From positions 1 to 64,000 of the forward strand of contig CAZSBB010000012.1 in the NCBI GenBank assembly GCA_964605235.1: a DNA stretch of 64,000 nt, written 5' to 3'. The position numbers and the translations under genes were made by a program. Numbering within the stretch: the stretch's first letter is position 1; the number at the start of each line of letters is the position of its first letter. The notes below the pieces were generated by a model that did no database searches, had not been told where the DNA came from, and was given only the letters and a program-made list of their open reading frames with translations. Source of the DNA: CAZSBB01 sp964605235 (lineage in GTDB: Bacteria; Planctomycetota; Phycisphaerae; Phycisphaerales; Phycisphaeraceae). Positions 50,829 to 59,138 of this stretch are shown here, piece after piece.

Positions 50829-51932
50829 TCAGTCCGCAGCCACCAACACCAGTGCCTTGGCGGTGGTGGAGAGTTCCAGACGGGTGTAGTCGCCTACGTC
50901 CTGTCCCTTGCGGTCGCCGAATAGCTCAAGTCGGCCGAACACGGTCCGTAGTCGTTTGGAGCTATGACCTTTGATTTCATCGTCGTGCAGTGTCAAGTTG
51001 CGGACGCTGAGAATATCCAGCGCCCGGCCGTCCACCGCCGCGGTATCAACGCTGCACGTGCCTTGGCCGTGAGTCCATTTCTTGCTGTTATCGCGGTTCT
51101 TTGTTTCCTCCACCGCCATGCTCACGGTGAACCGCACCGCGTTCTGGTGCAACGCAACCTGCGCTGAAACCTGGGCATGCGGACCATTGCCGCCGAACTC
51201 CGCATCCCCCGCGATCAACTTGGGATACACCAGCACTTTGGGCAGACGGACCTTTATGGCCCGCACCGGTCGATCATATGCCCGCAGCCGAATGCCTCTG
51301 GAGGTAATGTCCGCAACAAACTGATTGACTGCCGAGGGGGGGAGGCGCAACTGCTGGCGCAGCTCCTCTATTTTCTCCTCGATCATTTGTGTCAGCCGGG
51401 TGTTGATCTCCTGCTCCAGTCGCCGATTCACATGGTTCTCAACCAGGGGCAGGATGACCAGAGCGGGGAAGCCAACGATGGCTGCCTTGCCCGGACGCCA
51501 ATTCGCCTGCACATGGCTGTCAACAAACGCCTGGTGTTGGGCGTAGCTGATCTCAATGGCTGCCTGCAATTCGCCATCGAAATGATCCGTGAAATAGTTG
51601 ATTTGCTTGTGCACACGCCAGCCGCCCTGGACGATCAGCACGCCCTCCCCGAACACGATGCCCGGCGACAAGGACAGCTCTTTGGCACGATCCGACTCCT
51701 TGGAGCGTAATCCACGCCCCACGGCAAACTCCACCGTTTCATTCCGCTCGTACGCGGTGCGATTGTTGGGCCAAACATTTTCCCGCAACGTATGGGACAA
51801 CACCTCACCATCCCCGGGCAGAAAACTACGCACCTGATCGGCTGGCAACGTCACCTCCAGCAAGACCGACTGCCCCTGAGCCATCGCCGCCATACCCAGA
51901 CATACCCACAGCGCCAAGGCGGGAAGCCGCAT
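50829..51932 (-). CDS. Exported protein, unknown function
   Basis: 367 aa. Signal peptide (MRLPALALWVCLGMAAMAQGQ), so it is periplasmic or secreted. No domain recognised. The middle contains a helical region with LEQEINTRLTQMIEEKIEELR; the ends are beta-rich (VRLPKVLVYPKL; VFGRLELFGDRKGQDVG; LELSTTAKALVLVAAD). AAAGGATG precedes the ATG at 51932. The gene is flanked on both sides by family G and H repeats, suggesting the segment has been a hot spot for repeat spread. Confidence 0.75.
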   Translation of the reverse strand: MRLPALALWVCLGMAAMAQGQSVLLEVTLPADQVRSFLPGDGEVLSHTLRENVWPNNRTAYERNETVEFAVGRGLRSKESDRAKELSLSPGIVFGEGVLIVQGGWRVHKQINYFTDHFDGELQAAIEISYAQHQAFVDSHVQANWRPGKAAIVGFPALVILPLVENHVNRRLEQEINTRLTQMIEEKIEELRQQLRLPPSAVNQFVADITSRGIRLRAYDRPVRAIKVRLPKVLVYPKLIAGDAEFGGNGPHAQVSAQVALHQNAVRFTVSMAVEETKNRDNSKKWTHGQGTCSVDTAAVDGRALDILSVRNLTLHDDEIKGHSSKRLRTVFGRLELFGDRKGQDVGDYTRLELSTTAKALVLVAAD

Positions 51933-52059
51933 ACAACATCCTTTGTAGTTAGATGATCCTTGGACGTTCCCCGCGGGAACGTCGATGTGCTGCGGAATTG
52001 TAATCCACAACGCCATATCACAGCAGGGTAATTTCGCTCCCCTGCTTGATGGAGAATCA

Positions 52060-52216
52060 AAGGTATCAGGATGACTGAACAACTTGCCCGACACCTCCTC
52101 AAGTTTGTGTGGCAGCAAATAAGCAGTGTATGACTCCGCAGATGACGCAGATTCACGCAGATGAATGAAGCATCGCGCCGCTGGCTGCATCTGCGTCCAT
52201 CTGCGTCATCTGCGGA
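52060..52216. repeat. Family G element and family H copy 2
   Basis: ATCAAAGGTATCAGGATGAC...CCGACACC at 52060-52106 is followed by the family H palindrome at 52134-52216. They occupy most of the 356-bp gap between the exported protein and the second sulfatase gene. Confidence 0.8.
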
Positions 52217-52288
52217 TACGCTTCCGCCCCCGCCTCCACCCACCCGCCCCGTTTGCCGCTGCGCCGCCACCGGCCTATCTTCGCGGCC

Positions 52289-53680
52289 ATGAGCGACAGC
52301 CCCAACTTTCTGTTCCTGTTCCCCGATCAATGGCGCTGGGATTTTCTGGGTTGTGAAACCTCGCCCTTTGGCCGGATGCCGGTGTGCACGCCGCATGTCG
52401 ATCAGCTCGCGCAGCGCGGGGTGCGGTTTACCCAATGTCGCACCAACTCGCCGCTGTGTGCCCCGGCCCGGGCGGCGCTGTCGCAGGGCGTGCGCTATCA
52501 CCGCTGCGGCGTCGCCAACAATGGGCAGGATACGCCCCATGATGCGGCCACCTTTTTCACGCTGCTCCGCGCGGCGGGTTACCGCACCATGACCTGCGGC
52601 AAGAACGATCTGCACAAACACACCCACTGGAAAGGACGCGACGGCTGGACGCGCCTGCTGGGGCAATACGGCTTCACCGACGCCATCGACCAGTCCGGCA
52701 AGTACGACGCCGCGGGCCATGGGCGCGTGGAGCAGGGCGGCCCGCACTGTTCATACACCAGTTACCTGCACGCCCACGGCCTGTTTGAGGTGTACCGCGA
52801 AGCCTGTCGGCGTAAAGAGCAGTGGGGGCAGTTTGCATCCCCGCTGGCGCGCGAGCATTACACGGATGACTTCTGTGGGCGCATGGCGCTGGAGTTGTTG
52901 CGGCGGACGCCGGCGGAAGGGCCGTGGGCTTTGTGGGTGAACTTCCCTGGGCCGCATGACCCGTTTGATCCCCCCGCGGAACTGCAGCGCCGCTACGACG
53001 GCGTGACCTTTCCCGATCCGGTGTGCAACGCGAAAGTAGGCACCGCCGAGGGCGCGGGGCTGCAGCAGATTCGCCGGAATTATGCGGCGTGCTGTGAAGG
53101 CATTGACCAGTGGGTGGGTTGGATCATCGATGCCGTGGCGCAGCGGGGCGAGTTGGAAAACACGGTGGTGATTTTCGCATCAGATCACGGGGAGATGCTC
53201 GGCGACCACGAGCGGTTCACCAAGATGGTGCCGCATGAGCCGAGCGTGCATGTGCCGCTGGTGATCGCCGGGCCGGGGATCAAGGGCGGGCGGGTCAGCC
53301 AGGCGTTGGTGGAACTGATCGACCTGGCGGCGACGCATCTGGACCTGGCGGGTCTGCCGATTCCGCGCTATTTCGACAGCCGGAGCCTGGCGCCGATTCT
53401 GACGGGCCGGGCCGGGGACGCCAGCCATCGGGAGGTGATCGTGTCGGGGTTGGAAAGCTGGCGCTCGGCGTGCGACGGCCGGCACAAGCTGGTGGAAGTG
53501 GACGGCACGGACGATACGGTGGCTGCGGCGTTGTATGACCTGGAGCGCGATCCTGGCGAAACGGTGGATGTCAGCCGGCGCAAGCCCAAGGTTGCCGCGC
53601 GCCTGGCGGCTTATCTCGCCGAGCACTGCGGCAGCACCTTCGCACCGCCGCTGGGCAAGTCCCCGGCACGACGCAGGTAA
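52289..53680 (+). CDS. Sulfatase (formylglycine type), second copy
   Basis: 463 aa. FLFLFPDQWRWDFLGC gives the first metal ligand (Asp13); the maturation motif is LCAPARAALSQG (Cys57 to formylglycine, Arg61); GKNDLHKHTHW and VIFASDHGEMLGDHERFTK supply active-site Lys/His and metal ligands. The N-terminus resembles choline- and heparan-type sulfatases more than the 23442 product, so the two enzymes probably have different substrates. No signal peptide at the ATG at 52289. Phosphonate/phosphate monoester hydrolase activity is an alternative within the family. Confidence 0.9.
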   Translation: MSDSPNFLFLFPDQWRWDFLGCETSPFGRMPVCTPHVDQLAQRGVRFTQCRTNSPLCAPARAALSQGVRYHRCGVANNGQDTPHDAATFFTLLRAAGYRTMTCGKNDLHKHTHWKGRDGWTRLLGQYGFTDAIDQSGKYDAAGHGRVEQGGPHCSYTSYLHAHGLFEVYREACRRKEQWGQFASPLAREHYTDDFCGRMALELLRRTPAEGPWALWVNFPGPHDPFDPPAELQRRYDGVTFPDPVCNAKVGTAEGAGLQQIRRNYAACCEGIDQWVGWIIDAVAQRGELENTVVIFASDHGEMLGDHERFTKMVPHEPSVHVPLVIAGPGIKGGRVSQALVELIDLAATHLDLAGLPIPRYFDSRSLAPILTGRAGDASHREVIVSGLESWRSACDGRHKLVEVDGTDDTVAAALYDLERDPGETVDVSRRKPKVAARLAAYLAEHCGSTFAPPLGKSPARRR

Positions 53681-53710
53681 GCAGCCTGGGCGATTGCTAC
53701 GGCCAAAATC

Positions 53711-54110
53711 CTCCTGATGCCATCGCTGGTTTCGGCGGCGACAGGTACCAAGCGTGATGATCCGCAGATGACGCAGATTTTCGCAGAGCAGGCATAGGCA
53801 GCGATCGCGGTTTGATCTGCGTCCATCTGCGTCATCTGCGGATATGCTTCCTGCCTGATGCAGTCATAGATCAAGAAGTCCAAAGGTGAGAAGTCCAAAG
53901 GTGTCAGGATGAATTGAAGTCCAAAGGTGTCAGGATGAATTAATCATTCTACTGATGCCTTCTCTGGTTTCGGCGGCGACAGATACCAAGCGTGATTATC
54001 CGCAGATGACGCAGATTGACGCAGATGAATTGAGGATCGCGTCGCTGGCTGCATCTGCGTGCATCTGCGTCATCTGCGGATATGCATCCTGCCTGATGCA
54101 GTCATTGATG
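53711..54110. repeat. Direct duplication carrying family H copies 3 and 4
   Basis: The segment TGATGCCATCGCTGGTTTCG...CTGATGCAGTCATAGAT (53715-53874) recurs at about 53953-54110 with scattered differences. Each unit contains one family H palindrome (53760-53843 and 53998-54081), and two family G motifs (53880-53942) lie between. This fills the 492-bp gap; no gene is seen. Confidence 0.85.
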
Positions 54111-54172
54111 AGCTGTCAGATGGAAGATTGAACAGTTTCCCGCCGCCGCCCCTGTCGGTTTCACTCCGTTCC

Positions 54173-55363
54173 TCACCCGTACTGCACCATCTCCCACGCA
54201 TCCTCCCAGACCGGCGTGTGGCCGCGCCACTGGCGGACGAACATGATGCGGCTGGAGAGGAAGTACAGGCGTTGCATCAGGGTGTAGCCGGGGTCGACTT
54301 CGTCGGGGTGGACTTTGCCGCCGGACTTGCACATGGCGCCGTCGGCGTCGCGGGCGCCCATCACCGCGTGCAGCTTCGCCAGCGTGGGTTGTGCCGAGAG
54401 TTCCGCCATGTACTTTTTCATGTTGCGCAGGACGCCGGTGCAGAAGCGGAAGTAGCAGCCTTCGACGCCGGTTTCGTCCTGCTGGGTCAGGGTGAGGTAG
54501 CGGCGGCGTTGCTGGGCGATGAAGGCTTCGTAGTCGTCGTCGAAGGAGCTCATGCCGTTGATGTAGCTGATGCCGTCGGGGCCGGGGCGGCGCACGGCCT
54601 TGCGATTGCACGAAGCGCCGTCGATGGCGACGGATTGGCCATGGTCGTCGTGGATCAGCAGGTTGCCGCCTTCCCAGAAGTACTGATAGCGCAGCATGAA
54701 TTGCTCGGCATCGCTGACCGTGGTGCAGTGCCGCTGGCAGAGGGACTTGACGTCGAGCGGGAAGATCTCGCGCGGCTCTTCGTCGACATGCAGGCCGCTG
54801 CCCACGCCGTCGAAGAAGAGCGGGCTGTGGGGCCAGCGTTGTCCCTGCGGCTCACGCGGACGCGGCTCCCAGACCGACATGGGATTGTCCACGTTCTTGT
54901 AATGCAGCGGCCCCTGGTCGCTTTCAGGCAGGTACACCACGCGGCAGCGTTCGCGCAGCGCCTTGATCGCCACCGGGTTTGCCGGCTTGCCATAGCGATG
55001 GACCATCACGTGCTTGGTCCAGAAGCCCAGCGTTTCCACCAGGGCGATGAGCGCTTCGTCCATGCCCGCCTGCGCCAGGCCACGATGGCGGGCGAGCAGC
55101 AGATCACGGGCGTCACGGGCTTCGGGATAGGTCTGCGGATCGGGGGCGCGCTCGATGCGTTCCCGGTGACACGCGACCACCTGCTCGATCAGGGCCGGCG
55201 TGTCGACCCCCAGATACCGCGCGGTGGCGGCCGCCAGGGCCCGGTGATGCTGGCCCCCCGGCTGACCTTCAAAGTTCGGCCCAAGGTGTCCCGCCAGGAT
55301 CGCCTGGCCTTGCTGTAATCCCGCCGCGACGGCGGCTGCCTGTTGATCCGTAGCGTGAGACAT
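54173..55363 (-). CDS. Unrecognised cytosolic protein
   Basis: 396 aa, no signal peptide or membrane segment. Conserved-looking strings: HYKNVDNPMSVW, PLFFDGVGSGLHVDEEPREIF, NLLIHDDHGQSVAIDGASCNRK and INGMSSFDDDYEAFI. The last two recall the layout of Ntn-type C45/carcinine-hydrolase-like acyltransferases, but the N-terminal catalytic Cys cannot be placed, so I do not assign the family. The ATG at 55363 is the most probable start; in-frame upstream codons extend into the 323-bp gap. Expressed divergently from the aldehyde dehydrogenase. Confidence 0.7.
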   Translation of the reverse strand: MSHATDQQAAAVAAGLQQGQAILAGHLGPNFEGQPGGQHHRALAAATARYLGVDTPALIEQVVACHRERIERAPDPQTYPEARDARDLLLARHRGLAQAGMDEALIALVETLGFWTKHVMVHRYGKPANPVAIKALRERCRVVYLPESDQGPLHYKNVDNPMSVWEPRPREPQGQRWPHSPLFFDGVGSGLHVDEEPREIFPLDVKSLCQRHCTTVSDAEQFMLRYQYFWEGGNLLIHDDHGQSVAIDGASCNRKAVRRPGPDGISYINGMSSFDDDYEAFIAQQRRRYLTLTQQDETGVEGCYFRFCTGVLRNMKKYMAELSAQPTLAKLHAVMGARDADGAMCKSGGKVHPDEVDPGYTLMQRLYFLSSRIMFVRQWRGHTPVWEDAWEMVQYG

Positions 55364-55686
55364 CGGGGCGATTGCTCCATGACGGGAACACAGAATGCGC
55401 GACGAATGCCGGGCGGGTTCCATCGCCGGTGACGGAACCGATGCGACATTCTGGTTCAGCAACGCCGCTGGAGCAACCACGGAACACTGTGAACGCAGGT
55501 GAAGGAACACACCCTCACCATCTGTCCAACCAGCCGGAGCACAGCCGGGCGTGGAGCACATAAACTGGGCGGGCTCAGGCTTCGGCTTACACTTTGGTTT
55601 TGTGGAAGAACGCCCAGCGTTTGTGGATGCCTGCCGAGCGAGCTGCGCCGGCTGCACGCTCGACGTGGAACGGTGAGGTCCAATTC
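55364..55686. other. 323-bp divergent gap
   Basis: Between the unrecognised gene and gabD. No repeat family, operator or clear promoter was seen. Some inverted GGTTCCGTCACC/GGAACCC-like pairs are present but short. Confidence 0.4.
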
Positions 55687-57117
55687 ATGCACGAATATCC
55701 GCTCTATCTCAACGGCAGGTGGCGCACGCCTGGCCCATTGCGTCCGGTCCGCAATCCCGCCACAGGGGAAGTCTTTGCCCACATCGCCACCATCGGCAGG
55801 GCGGGCGTCGAACAAGCCTTGGTCGATGCGCAGACTGCTTTCCCCGGCTGGCGCGCGTTGACCGCTCAGCAGCGCGGGCGTTACCTGCTGCGGATCGCGG
55901 ATGAAATCGACCGTCGCGCTCAGGAGTTGGCGGAGACCATCACGCGGGAGAACGGCAAACCGCTGGCGCAGAGCCGGGGCGAGGTGGCGCTGACGTCCGA
56001 TCATTTCCGCTGGTTTGCCGAGGAGGGTCGCCGGGCGTACGGCCGGGTGGTGCCGCCGCAGATCGCGGGCAAGCGCCATCTGGTTCTCAAGGCGCCGGTG
56101 GGCGTTTCGGCGGCAATCGCGCCGTGGAACTTTCCGCTGATGCTCGCCGCCCGCAAGGTCGCCCCGGCGCTGGCGGCCGGCTGTCCCATCGTGCTCAAAC
56201 CCGCCAGCGCCACGCCCATCAGCGCGGTGCTGCTGGCGCAATGCGTCGAAGCCGCCCAGACGCCCCCCGGCGTGTTTCAACTGCTGGTCGGCGACGCCCA
56301 GGAGATCGGCCAGACGCTGCTTGAGAGTCCCATCTGTCGCAAGGTGTCCTTCACCGGCTCCACCGCGGTCGGCCGGTCGCTCATCACCGGCTCGGCGCGG
56401 CAGATCACCAAGCTGTCCCTGGAACTCGGCGGCCACGCGCCCATGCTGGTGTTTGATGATGCGAACCTCGACGCTGCCGTGGCGGGGGCGATCACCGCCA
56501 AGTTCCGCAACACCGGGCAGTCGTGCATAGCCGCCAATCGCATCTATGTGCAGCGCGGCATCTACCGGGCTTTCGTCGAACGCTTCGTCGCGCAAACCCA
56601 GGCGCTGCAGGTCGGCGACGGATTTGCTGCCGGTGTGGACCTGGGCCCATTGATCGACCAGCGCGCGCTGGACGGCGCGCTCGAGCAGATCGACGCCGCG
56701 GTGCGCGACGGCGCCCAGGTGCTTTGCGGCGGGCAGCGTGTGCCGGGGCTTACTGGTTACTTCCTGCAGCCGACGGTGCTCGCGCAGGTGCGTGACGATG
56801 CGCTGTGCATGCGCGAGGAAACCTTCGCGCCGGTCGCGCCGTTGTGCGGGTTTGATACCGAGGAGGAAGCGGTGCAGCGCGCCAACGCCACGCCGTATGG
56901 GCTGGCGGCGTATGCGTTCACCAATGATTTCAACCGCGCCTTGCGGATGATGGAACAGTTGGAAGCCGGGACAGTCTGCATCAATGATGCGGTGCCGGCG
57001 GTGAGTTCCTGTCCGTTTGGCGGCATGAAGCAAAGCGGGCTGGGACGCGAGTTAGGCGCCGAGGGGCTCGAGGCGTTTCTGGAAACCAGGCACGTGTCGA
57101 TCGGCGGCGTGGCGTGA
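55687..57117 (+). CDS. gabD: NAD(P)-dependent aldehyde (succinate-semialdehyde-type) dehydrogenase
   Basis: 476 aa. NGRWRTPGPLRPVRNPATGEV, APWNFPLMLAARKVAPALAAG, LELGGHAPMLVFDDA (catalytic Glu), KFRNTGQSCIAANR (catalytic Cys) and PFGGMKQSGLGRELG are in the expected order; the set best fits succinate-semialdehyde dehydrogenases. The ATG at 55687 follows GAGG by 8 nt. The nitrilase gene starts 67 bp downstream on the same strand, suggesting a small catabolic operon for an amine or amide. Confidence 0.92.
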   Translation: MHEYPLYLNGRWRTPGPLRPVRNPATGEVFAHIATIGRAGVEQALVDAQTAFPGWRALTAQQRGRYLLRIADEIDRRAQELAETITRENGKPLAQSRGEVALTSDHFRWFAEEGRRAYGRVVPPQIAGKRHLVLKAPVGVSAAIAPWNFPLMLAARKVAPALAAGCPIVLKPASATPISAVLLAQCVEAAQTPPGVFQLLVGDAQEIGQTLLESPICRKVSFTGSTAVGRSLITGSARQITKLSLELGGHAPMLVFDDANLDAAVAGAITAKFRNTGQSCIAANRIYVQRGIYRAFVERFVAQTQALQVGDGFAAGVDLGPLIDQRALDGALEQIDAAVRDGAQVLCGGQRVPGLTGYFLQPTVLAQVRDDALCMREETFAPVAPLCGFDTEEEAVQRANATPYGLAAYAFTNDFNRALRMMEQLEAGTVCINDAVPAVSSCPFGGMKQSGLGRELGAEGLEAFLETRHVSIGGVA

Positions 57118-57184
57118 GCCTGCTGCCGTCGGCGCGCCATCGGGTGGTCGCCGGCGACGCTGCGTTTGCTACCATTGCTCCACC

Positions 57185-58123
57185 ATGCCCACCCTCAAAG
57201 TTGCCGCGATCTGTCCGACCACCGAGTTGTCCCACCGCCATGGGGAAGTGCGGCACAAGTACGCCTATCCGGAGGACGATCTGGACACGGCGGTGCAGCG
57301 CGCCAATGCGTTCGTCGACCATGGCGTGACGCTGCTCCGCCGCGCGGCGGAGGAGGGGGCGGTGATGGCGTGCCTGCCCGAGGGCTTGCCCAATCTGGGA
57401 CGCTGGCGCCGCAAGCCAGACCTGGCGCTGGCAGACATCCACGAAGCCTGGCGGCGGACGTGGGATCACTTTCAAACCACGCTCAGCGCTGCCGCGCGCG
57501 AGCTGGGCATTCACGTCGTCGCCGGCGGCATCGAGCCCAACGGCCAGCTGTTTCACAACACGGCGGCGCTGTTTGACGATCGCGGCAATTACGTCGGCGG
57601 CTACCGCAAAGTGCAGCTCGTCGGCAGCACCTGCGCCGAGGGCAAGCACCTGACCCCCGGCGACGACACGCCGGTGTTCGACACCAGACATGGCAAGGTG
57701 GGCCTGTTCATCTGCTGGGACATCATGTTCCCGGAAATCACCACGGCGCTGATGGTGCGCGGGGCGCAGATTCTTTTTCAACCCACCTATGGCCACGCCG
57801 GCGCCCAGGCGGATTTTCAAGCCCAGACCCGCGCCTTTGACGCCGTGTGCCCGCTGGTGATTTCCATGTGGTGCGGCAACGGGCGAATCATCAACAAAGA
57901 CGGCCAGATCCTCGCCCGCGGCAGCATGTTCCGCGACGCCATGGGGGTCATTCCCGATCAGATCGTCTACGGCGAAGTCGATCCCACCACCCCGCGCCCG
58001 TTCAGCTTCTACCGCGATTTCCAGCAGGGCCTGCGCTATGAACGCCGGGTCCCGGCTTACCACGCGCTGCACGACGCCGCCCCCCAGACCGACACCGGGC
58101 TGGACCCGGCGAAGGTGTCATAA
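57185..58123 (+). CDS. Carbon-nitrogen hydrolase (nitrilase superfamily)
   Basis: 312 aa. The Glu-Lys-Cys triad is Glu66 (CLPEGLPN), Lys142 (GGYRKVQLVG) and Cys177 (FICWDIMFPE). Family members hydrolyse amides, nitriles or N-carbamoyl compounds; the omega-amidase/aliphatic amidase branch is plausible given the preceding semialdehyde dehydrogenase. No signal peptide, hence cytosolic. It ends 44 bp before a convergent oxidoreductase gene. Confidence 0.92.
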   Translation: MPTLKVAAICPTTELSHRHGEVRHKYAYPEDDLDTAVQRANAFVDHGVTLLRRAAEEGAVMACLPEGLPNLGRWRRKPDLALADIHEAWRRTWDHFQTTLSAAARELGIHVVAGGIEPNGQLFHNTAALFDDRGNYVGGYRKVQLVGSTCAEGKHLTPGDDTPVFDTRHGKVGLFICWDIMFPEITTALMVRGAQILFQPTYGHAGAQADFQAQTRAFDAVCPLVISMWCGNGRIINKDGQILARGSMFRDAMGVIPDQIVYGEVDPTTPRPFSFYRDFQQGLRYERRVPAYHALHDAAPQTDTGLDPAKVS

Positions 58124-58166
58124 CACCACCGGCATGGCCAGCATGAATCGGCGACCAGACGCCGGC

Positions 58167-59108
58167 TCAACCCATGGCGATGCGTTCGCACAGTTCCAGC
58201 GACGGCAGCACCTGCGCGACGGTTGGTTCCAGCGGCCCGCCGGTCTGCAATGCGGTGATGAAGGCGTGCGTTTCGCCGTACGCGCCGCAGTGGCGGTAGT
58301 CGTAATCCGCCGGGGCGATGACCTGTTCCAGCACGACACGGTCGTCCCGGCAGCAGCGCAGCAGGCCGCCGCGCCCCGGCAGGATGCGGACCTGCGCGTG
58401 GAAGCCGTCGCCGAACCATTCGTAGCGTTCATCCGCCCAGCCCGTGGTGGGGAAGATTTTCACCTCGCCGATGATGCCGGTGTCGAAACGGATCACCGCG
58501 TGATGCCACGGCGCCGGGGCGCTGCCGCCGCCGGGGTGGTGCACCGTCAGGTCCACAGCCTCTCCCGCCAGGGCGCGCAGCGTGTCCACCAGATGCACTG
58601 AGGTCTGCGGCGTGAACAGTGGCTCAGAGCGCTGATGCCGAAGCATCGCGGCGCTCAGGCAACGCACCGCGCCCTGCTGGCGGCACCAGGCGTCGGCTTG
58701 ACGCAGCAGCGGATTGAAGCGGCGGTCCACGCTGACCATGTGCCGTGTGCCGGTGCGGGCGGCAACCTGCGCCAGCGCCCGCGCCTCGGCAAGCGACTGG
58801 CCCAGCGGCTTCTCAATCGTGCACGGCAGTCCCCGCTCCAGCAGTTGCTGCGCCAGCGGCACAATCGCCTGCAGAGGCATCACCACCACGCAGCCATCCA
58901 GCGCCTCGGACGCCAGCAAGGCGTCGGCGTCGTCAACCGCCTGCGCGAAGCCGAAGTCGCCGGCAAATGTCCGCGCGGCATCCAGATTGCGATCGCACGC
59001 GGCAACCAGCTCCAATTCCCCCGGATGCTCCCGCTGGTAATGCGCCAAAGCAACGCCGTGGTGCGCCCGGGCATGCCGACCGCAACCAATGATTGCCACT
59101 CTGACCAT
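58167..59108 (-). CDS. Gfo/Idh/MocA-family oxidoreductase
   Basis: 313 aa. VAIIGCGRHARAHHG is the Rossmann entry, TIEKPLGQSL the EKP motif with catalytic Lys, and SVDRRFNP the substrate-loop segment. It acts on an unidentified sugar or cyclitol. It starts 30 bp after the thrS stop, so read-through from thrS is likely. Unlike the 27436 gene product it keeps the canonical Pro after the catalytic Lys. Confidence 0.88.
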   Translation of the reverse strand: MVRVAIIGCGRHARAHHGVALAHYQREHPGELELVAACDRNLDAARTFAGDFGFAQAVDDADALLASEALDGCVVVMPLQAIVPLAQQLLERGLPCTIEKPLGQSLAEARALAQVAARTGTRHMVSVDRRFNPLLRQADAWCRQQGAVRCLSAAMLRHQRSEPLFTPQTSVHLVDTLRALAGEAVDLTVHHPGGGSAPAPWHHAVIRFDTGIIGEVKIFPTTGWADERYEWFGDGFHAQVRILPGRGGLLRCCRDDRVVLEQVIAPADYDYRHCGAYGETHAFITALQTGGPLEPTVAQVLPSLELCERIAMG

Positions 59109-59138
59109 CGCCTGCTCTCCGGGCTGCGTTTACCCGAC

